This document shows, one piece after another, positions 21,282-26,050 of a stretch of 26,050 bases of DNA; position 1 is the first letter of the stretch, and each line of letters opens with the position of its first letter. The notes below the pieces were generated by a model, which saw nothing but the letters and a program-made list of their open reading frames with translations, searched no databases and was not told where the DNA came from. Both the position numbers and the translations under genes were made by a program. This DNA comes from a virus: positions 1 to 26,050 of the IMG/VR virus record IMGVR_UViG_3300044648_000181. One strand, 5' to 3'.

Positions 21282-21707
21282 TTGTCTCTCGCAACGACCA
21301 TCACGACTCAGGGCGGTGAAACGACCGTCAGCAACTCTGCCGAACGGCAGGGCGACCTGATTGCGGATCGCCGCCTCTATCTCAACGCGGCAGGGCAACC
21401 GGTGGAAGCCGGGGACGCGAGCCGCACGGAACTGCTGGCGGCAGCGGGCACGCCCATCCGCAAGGAGCGGGCGGAGAAGTTGGGGCTGCGGATGGAGCAG
21501 GGTCGCTTGGCTTGGGGGCAACCTGAGAAGCAATTCGTCAGGCAAATGAGCCAAGAGGAAGTTGCCTCCAACGTGAAGCAGATTCTGGCTCACGACCCTG
21601 CCCCAACCGCACAGGAGCCTCAAGAAATGGCCTCTGGTGACGCAGGCGACACCCAAGACCCGAAGCCGAAAAACCAGGCCGCCAGCAAGGCCAAACGCAA
21701 CGGTTAA
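21282..21707 (+). CDS. Small head-associated hypothetical protein
   Basis: 141 residues from TTG 21282, with GGAAGGGAG well placed upstream. The first 100 residues are alpha/beta (ADRRLYLNAAGQPVEAGDAS, then RKERAEKLGLRMEQG), and the last 40 are a low-complexity Pro/Ala/Lys-rich tail ending in a basic cluster. It could be a head completion or DNA-binding protein, but the family is not known. Confidence 0.55.
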   Translation: MSLATTITTQGGETTVSNSAERQGDLIADRRLYLNAAGQPVEAGDASRTELLAAAGTPIRKERAEKLGLRMEQGRLAWGQPEKQFVRQMSQEEVASNVKQILAHDPAPTAQEPQEMASGDAGDTQDPKPKNQAASKAKRNG

Positions 21708-21735
21708 CGTTAACCAATCGCTCCTCTCCTGACCT

Positions 21736-21767
21736 ACGCCCTGGTTAATCACCAGGGCGTTTTCTTT
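21736..21767 (+). terminator. Intrinsic terminator
   Basis: ACGCCCTGGT (21736-21745) pairs perfectly with ACCAGGGCGT (21751-21760) around TAATC, followed by TTTCTTTC. It closes the capsid-decoration unit. Confidence 0.8.
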
Positions 21768-21778
21768 CGGTGCCAAGA

Positions 21779-22033
21779 ATGTTCCTCGGGCCAATCTCCT
21801 GGCGGGTAATCGACGCCTCTCTCTTGGAAGTGTCTCCGAGCGGGCAGATTGCCCGTCGCCAGGAACCTTACGCGGCGTGGGCGCGACGAGAGGCTGAACG
21901 TGAAATTGCTGCCCTGCTCGCGGGCGAAGACTACACGCCGCCTACTCCTACGGCAGAAGATCGAGTAACCGTCCTTCGTGCCGGGATGATTGGCGGGCCT
22001 CCGCGCAGTGGTTCCGCTATTAGCAAGCCCTAA
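21779..22033 (+). CDS. Hypothetical protein, 84 aa
   Basis: ATG at 21779 (a GTG at 21770 is nine bases before) with no clear ribosome binding site. The protein has a mixed start (FLGPISWRVIDASLLEVSP), a charged helix (RREAEREIAALLAGEDYT) and a Gly/Ser tail. A head-tail joining role would fit its position but is unproven. Confidence 0.5.
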   Translation: MFLGPISWRVIDASLLEVSPSGQIARRQEPYAAWARREAEREIAALLAGEDYTPPTPTAEDRVTVLRAGMIGGPPRSGSAISKP

Positions 22034-22042
22034 CCCCCCCCC

Positions 22043-22972
22043 ATGCCTAACGACGCGCTCACCTACCGCATCGGGGAAACGAAGCGGATCGGTCACCGGG
22101 TGGACTCGGATACGGAGTTCATCGTCTCGGCAGCGGTGATTTCCATCTATGACGCGGCAGGGGTAGCGGTCGAGTCGGGAGCCACGGCGGCGGTAGATAA
22201 CCCCGATGAGGCGCTGTTCCATGAGGTCTACTACCTCTGGACTCCCGACACTGCGGGCGACTACACCTACCAGTTGGTTTATACGGTCGGCGCACAGGAT
22301 ATCGCTCTCACGGGGCTGATAACGGTCCTGCCTGCCGTGAGCAAGTACGACGCCTACATCCACAGGATTGGCCGCGCCCTCGCCGAGTCCGAGATCGGGG
22401 ATGCGCAGGCCGAACTAGCCTGCCGCGACCTGATGGATGCGGTGTCGGTGGCGGTGCGGGCCTACTCCGACGCTCGCCCCCGGCGCAGGCAGGTGTCGAT
22501 TGCGCTGACCGCCTCCCAGTGGGAGTATCCGCTCTCGGGCATCACCGGCTGGGAGACGGAGTTTTCCTCGATTGTCTCCCTGGAACCGGATGTAGACGCG
22601 ACGATTCAAACCCAGTATTTCCTCGCGGAAGCCGATTGGTATGTCGATGAGGAACGGGCGACCCCGGTGTGGGGCTTCCGCAACCGCGTCCCCTCTGCGG
22701 GTGAGACGGCCCGCATCACCTACACCGCGCCCCACTCCCTGACCCACACCACCACCACGCTGCCCACGAGGGATTTTGAAGCCATTTGCCTCTATGCGGC
22801 AGGCGTGGCGGCAGAGACGGCCTTGGCGAGCCTAGCGGCAAGGACCGAAGCCCCAGAGCAGGGGGCGGAGTTAGTGTCGAGGCGCGATCAGACTGCCAGA
22901 TGGCAATCCCAGGCCAAGGCCCTGAAGGCGGCGGGCCGCAAGCTGTGGGCGCGGCAAGAGTTCTACCTATGA
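22043..22972 (+). CDS. Head-tail connector candidate with N-terminal Ig-like domain
   Basis: 309 residues beginning directly after a run of nine C bases, with no Shine-Dalgarno sequence. Residues 1-95 look like an immunoglobulin-type beta sandwich (AVISIYDAAGVAVESG, YYLWTPDTAGDYTYQLVYTV). The rest has a helical segment (DAQAELACRDLMDAVSVAVR), a central beta region (ARITYTAPHSL) and a long C-terminal helix (AVVAETALASLAAR-like). That helix-beta-helix layout fits the gp6-type adaptor that joins portal to tail. The position after the head genes supports it. Confidence 0.45.
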   Translation: MPNDALTYRIGETKRIGHRVDSDTEFIVSAAVISIYDAAGVAVESGATAAVDNPDEALFHEVYYLWTPDTAGDYTYQLVYTVGAQDIALTGLITVLPAVSKYDAYIHRIGRALAESEIGDAQAELACRDLMDAVSVAVRAYSDARPRRRQVSIALTASQWEYPLSGITGWETEFSSIVSLEPDVDATIQTQYFLAEADWYVDEERATPVWGFRNRVPSAGETARITYTAPHSLTHTTTTLPTRDFEAICLYAAGVAAETALASLAARTEAPEQGAELVSRRDQTARWQSQAKALKAAGRKLWARQEFYL

Positions 22973-22988
22973 TTTCGAGGTTTAGCTA

Positions 22989-23591
22989 ATGGCAGTGAAA
23001 AAGGGTCTTGCGGCACTTCAGGCGGGAGAGGACGGGAACCTCCAGGTTGCCTTCCCTGGTGATGGCGCACCGGGCACCGTGCCGGAGATGAACCCGATTC
23101 AGTTTGGCGGCGTGGCGCAATCCACCGAACCGGACTCCACTGCCGATGGGCAGGTGGTCCGTCCCTGGTTTGACGAAGTGGGGCGACTGGTAACCCGTAA
23201 TGACGGCGCGCTGTCTCCCGCCACGGATGCGGTAGCGCAGGGTGCTGATGCCGCCTCGGCTGGGGCATTAGACGTGCTGGTGACTGACGCCCTGGTTGCT
23301 ACCAAGGTGGAGATAAAGGCAAGCGCAGGCAGGCTGCATTTCGTCCACGTCTACAACCCGAACGCTTTCGCGGTGTGGGTGCATTTCTACGATGCGCTGG
23401 CGGCCAACGTTACAGTCGGCACTACCACCCGCAAGTTGACGCTTGGCGTCCCGGCTTCCGTGGATCGGGCGTTTGTCCTACCAGTGCCGGTAGGCTTTGC
23501 GACCGGAATCACCCACGCTGCCACGAAGACGAATGCTACCGGCTCGACTGCGCCCGATGCGGGTCTTTCCGTCTCTGTCGGCTACAAGTAG
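22989..23591 (+). CDS. Virion structural protein, probable head-tail or fibre component
   Basis: 200 residues from ATG 22989. The N-terminal half is flexible (GQVVRPWFDEVGRLVTRNDG). The C-terminal half is a beta-rich domain with ASAGRLHFVHVYNPNAFAVW and VPASVDRAFVLPVPVGFATG ending SVSVGYK. I recall similar C-terminal modules in phage structural proteins annotated as hypothetical. It lies directly before the adhesin gene. Confidence 0.5.
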   Translation: MAVKKGLAALQAGEDGNLQVAFPGDGAPGTVPEMNPIQFGGVAQSTEPDSTADGQVVRPWFDEVGRLVTRNDGALSPATDAVAQGADAASAGALDVLVTDALVATKVEIKASAGRLHFVHVYNPNAFAVWVHFYDALAANVTVGTTTRKLTLGVPASVDRAFVLPVPVGFATGITHAATKTNATGSTAPDAGLSVSVGYK

Positions 23592-23600
23592 GCGCGGATT

Positions 23601-25376
23601 ATGCCTATCAGAAACGTAGCCGCGAACCGTGCCACCGTTACTCGCACGCTAAAAACGCCCACCGTCGTCTCCCGCGCTGCCATCACCCGACCACCCTCTG
23701 ATGAATGGCTGTCCAATGCGGTGATTGCCGCCGCGCTGGAGATTTGGGACCCGACACAGCCATCTCTGATGACAGTTGGCGGCAGCCCGGCAGGTAGTGG
23801 CAGCTTGGTAGGTTCCCTGCGCGGACTGCGGGGTATTGAGCCGCTAGTATCCGCCAGCACGGCGCGGATGACGCTCGACCTGACCGGCCTGAACAGCCGT
23901 CCCTGCTTGAAGAACGCTGACAGCTCCGCCGCGCAGTACTATGCCGCTGACGGGTTGGGCGCGACCACCTTCACGAACGGTAAATCATGGTCGGTGCTGG
24001 GCGAGTTGTACGTGCCTGCGGTCGGTTCTGTGCCCGGTCAGCAGACAGTCTTTTCGCTCGGCAACTCGGCGCAGGCGAACGACTTCCTGCTCCTCTATCT
24101 CTCCTCCAGCGCCAGCGCCCCCCGCCTGACCGCCCAATTCCGCGCCAACGCCACGACGATCCTGACTATCACGGGCGGCTGGCTAGCGCCGGGGCTGCAT
24201 TACTACGGACTGACGTTCGACGGCACGAGCCTGCGCCTTTACATCGATGGCGTGGATTGGGGCGCAGCGGATGTTTCCGCTATCGGCTCCGTCACGTTCA
24301 ACCGCGTGACCATTGGCGCGAACCGGCGCACGACCGTCACGCAATACCTGACTGCTGGCAGTAAGCTGGGCCGGTGGTTGGTCTGGAACTATACGCTCAC
24401 CCGCGCGGAGATGGCGTCGGCTACTCGCGCCATCCGCCCCCGCTACAACGGGTGGGCCATCGATCTCTTCCAGGAAGTGGACCGCACCGGCGGGCACAAT
24501 GCGTTCGGATCGGTCATCTGGCGCGGAGGGGGGTGGGTTTCGACCAATCGCCGCGCCACCTCTCACGCGGCGGTGGATGGAGTGATTGTCGTTCGCACCT
24601 CCCCGGACTTCATCACCTGGACCGAGCGAGCGACCCTCGCCACTGGTAGCAGCCTGGCAGAGTATCGGGACCAGCGGCTTATCCCGCTCCCCGATGGGTC
24701 TCTGGGCCTCTACACCGTGCGCTGGGAGCCGACTGCGGCGGTGACGCACCGCACCTGGCTGTTCCGCTCCTACGATGGCGGCCTGACCTGGGATGCGGGA
24801 CGGCAAGTGGGCGAAGACAACTTCTGGAAGTGGGGCCTCGGCGCGTGCCCGGACGGCTTGCTCCGCTCCTTGGAATACAACCTCAAGGCCGGAACCCCGC
24901 GCCTGCGGCAGAGCCGGAGCCGGGACGGCGTCAACTGGGTGGTGGAGATCCCCACGGTTGACGACACGACCGGCGCGTCGGAAGCGCATTTCGCGATAGG
25001 CCGGGACGGCACGCGCTATACCGCCTGTCGGGTAGACAGTGGCGGCCTGCTGCGGTTTGGGGTAGACGCGCCGCCGTATGACGCCCTCACACTCGCCGCC
25101 ACCTCCACGAGTTTTCACGCTCCCGAACTTCTGATGTGGCCGGATGGGCGCTTGCTGATGGGGGCGCGAACTCAACCGGTGAACCGCCCGGCGGTCGGCT
25201 TTCTGGACAAGAGCAGCGGCGAGTTTTCCGTGGGGACCTACCTCCCCGGCGCGACCGACACCAGCTATCACCGCTTCTGCCCCGTGGGCGGCGATATCTA
25301 CACGGCCTGGTATGGCACGCTGCCTGATCCGAACTACCCCTGCCAATACGTGGCGCGGCTCACTCCCCCGGATTAG
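23601..25376 (+). CDS. LamG-like plus sialidase-type beta-propeller adhesin or depolymerase
   Basis: 591 residues. Residues about 125-275 look like a concanavalin/LamG-like jellyroll (GLTFDGTSLRLYIDGVDWGA, GKLGRWLVWNYTLTRAE-like). From about 285 the sequence follows a sialidase-type propeller: IWRGGGWVSTNRRATSHAAV, Asp-box SYDGGLTW at 390-397 and weaker copies SPDFITW (334) and SRDGVNW (440). Later motifs are EAHFAIGRDGTRYTACRVD, FHAPELLMWPDGRLL and TDTSYHRFCPVGGDIYTAWY. The family removes or binds sialic-acid-like sugars, but catalytic activity here is unproven. It most likely recognises host surface glycan. Confidence 0.7.
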   Translation: MPIRNVAANRATVTRTLKTPTVVSRAAITRPPSDEWLSNAVIAAALEIWDPTQPSLMTVGGSPAGSGSLVGSLRGLRGIEPLVSASTARMTLDLTGLNSRPCLKNADSSAAQYYAADGLGATTFTNGKSWSVLGELYVPAVGSVPGQQTVFSLGNSAQANDFLLLYLSSSASAPRLTAQFRANATTILTITGGWLAPGLHYYGLTFDGTSLRLYIDGVDWGAADVSAIGSVTFNRVTIGANRRTTVTQYLTAGSKLGRWLVWNYTLTRAEMASATRAIRPRYNGWAIDLFQEVDRTGGHNAFGSVIWRGGGWVSTNRRATSHAAVDGVIVVRTSPDFITWTERATLATGSSLAEYRDQRLIPLPDGSLGLYTVRWEPTAAVTHRTWLFRSYDGGLTWDAGRQVGEDNFWKWGLGACPDGLLRSLEYNLKAGTPRLRQSRSRDGVNWVVEIPTVDDTTGASEAHFAIGRDGTRYTACRVDSGGLLRFGVDAPPYDALTLAATSTSFHAPELLMWPDGRLLMGARTQPVNRPAVGFLDKSSGEFSVGTYLPGATDTSYHRFCPVGGDIYTAWYGTLPDPNYPCQYVARLTPPD

Positions 25377-25381
25377 TAACT

Positions 25382-26050
25382 ATGCAAGCTCTCCCAATGC
25401 AGTTCGATCCGGCCACGCACTGCGATCTGTTCCTCGATTTCTTCGGCGCAACGCCCAAGTACTACCTGCCGGTTACGCTCAACGACGGCAGTGGCGCGGC
25501 GCAGATACCGACCACCGGCACGGCCAAAGCCTCTATCGAGGTGCCGCGTTCCGGGGCGCTGGCGGCGGCGCGGCTGGTGACGGAGACGGGCCTGGCAGTC
25601 GATGCCAGCAACTACGTGACGGTAACGATCCTGAACCGGCTAGGGGCCGGGGTCGGCGCTGTCAATGTTTTGGCAACCACGCCCACAGGCGTCAACTCCA
25701 CCAACTCCAGCGGCGGCGCGGCGATCACGGCCAAGGTTCCCTACCCGCTCACCGTGGGGAATGCGGCCTCGGTGAACGTCTCCACAGGGGACGTACTGGA
25801 GGTGGTTGTCACCGTCACCGGCACGTTGGGCGCGGCGCTGGCGAATGCGCGGCTGGTGTTGGAAGTCAATACGATCACCCACGAGCTATCCCCGCTGGTG
25901 GGACGCACGGCAGGACTGCCGACTTGCACGCCTACCCTGAGCAGCGCGAATGGCGAAGTCAGTTTCGGCCTGACGGCCACCAATGAGGCGCAGTATGTCG
26001 GCGCGGCGTTCAACGACCGGCTGATTATCCCTGCGAACAAGCAGTTCTGG
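25382..26050 (+). CDS. Virion structural protein, truncated by the window end
   Basis: An ATG five bases after the adhesin stop opens a frame that runs without a stop to the last base (223 codons). The predicted product is rich in Ala, Thr, Val and Gly with many beta strands (VLEVVVTVTGTLGAALANAR, TNEAQYVGAAFNDRLIIP). It is probably a tail or fibre protein. The overlapping frame at 25312-25986 is an out-of-frame shadow. Confidence 0.6.
   Translation, partial: MQALPMQFDPATHCDLFLDFFGATPKYYLPVTLNDGSGAAQIPTTGTAKASIEVPRSGALAAARLVTETGLAVDASNYVTVTILNRLGAGVGAVNVLATTPTGVNSTNSSGGAAITAKVPYPLTVGNAASVNVSTGDVLEVVVTVTGTLGAALANARLVLEVNTITHELSPLVGRTAGLPTCTPTLSSANGEVSFGLTATNEAQYVGAAFNDRLIIPANKQFW

Noticed and set aside
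25312-25986. Plus-strand 224-residue frame near the right end
   Set aside because: It overlaps the adhesin end and the 25382 gene in another frame, and its product is low-complexity Arg/Gly/His-rich, typical of an out-of-frame reading.
1-26050. CRISPR array, insertion sequence, integrase or toxin-antitoxin system
   Set aside because: I saw no regularly spaced direct repeats, transposase or recombinase motifs, or typical toxin-antitoxin pairs anywhere in the window.

Overview
The window is part of the genome of a GC-rich tailed double-stranded DNA phage or prophage (Caudoviricetes) of bacteria. Every gene I can support lies on the + strand. The identification rests on a complete head and packaging block: small and large terminase, HK97-type portal, MuF-like protein, prohead protease and major capsid protein, in the usual order. 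A sigma-70-family factor and Shine-Dalgarno-like sites indicate a bacterial host, but I cannot name it. There is no integrase, excisionase or recognisable repressor, so lifestyle cannot be decided from this window. The tape measure and most tail genes presumably lie beyond the right edge.

Layout. (1) 1-5536: tightly packed early or accessory genes, mostly small and unknown, often joined by ATGA or GTGA overlaps. Recognisable members are a RusA-like Holliday junction resolvase and an orphan DPPY adenine-type DNA methyltransferase. (2) 5529-8277: a regulatory block with a sigma-70-like factor, a double AbrB/MraZ-like DNA-binding protein, a HEFAH metallopeptidase-like ORF interrupted by an in-frame TAG, a PadR-like winged helix protein and an HTH protein. 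(3) 8278-8899: about 620 bp without a confident protein gene. It holds a TTGACA promoter candidate, a hairpin, two adjacent tRNA-like sequences (the second with a disrupted T arm) and a 15-bp hairpin terminator. (4) 8900-12226: a run of small membrane proteins including holin candidates, small soluble proteins, a DEDDh exonuclease, a terminator and an M15-type peptidase that is probably the endolysin. (5) 12312-17685: terminase subunits, portal, MuF-like protein and several small unknown genes. (6) 17728-21767: prohead protease and major capsid protein, then two paralogous decoration-like proteins and a small head protein, with hairpin terminators between them. (7) 21779-26050: connector-like and virion proteins, a LamG plus sialidase-type beta-propeller adhesin, and a truncated structural gene.

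Inferred logic. The sigma factor and nearby DNA-binding proteins could switch host polymerase to the lysis and structural genes downstream of the 8281 promoter candidate. The terminators around the capsid genes probably set protein ratios. The lysis genes combine holin-like membrane proteins with a zinc peptidase. The adhesin suggests recognition of a glycan, possibly sialylated or sialic-acid-like, on the host surface. I see no clearly new defence or mobile system. The most unusual items are the TAG-interrupted metallopeptidase, the odd tRNA-like pair, the regulator cluster and the paralogous decoration genes.
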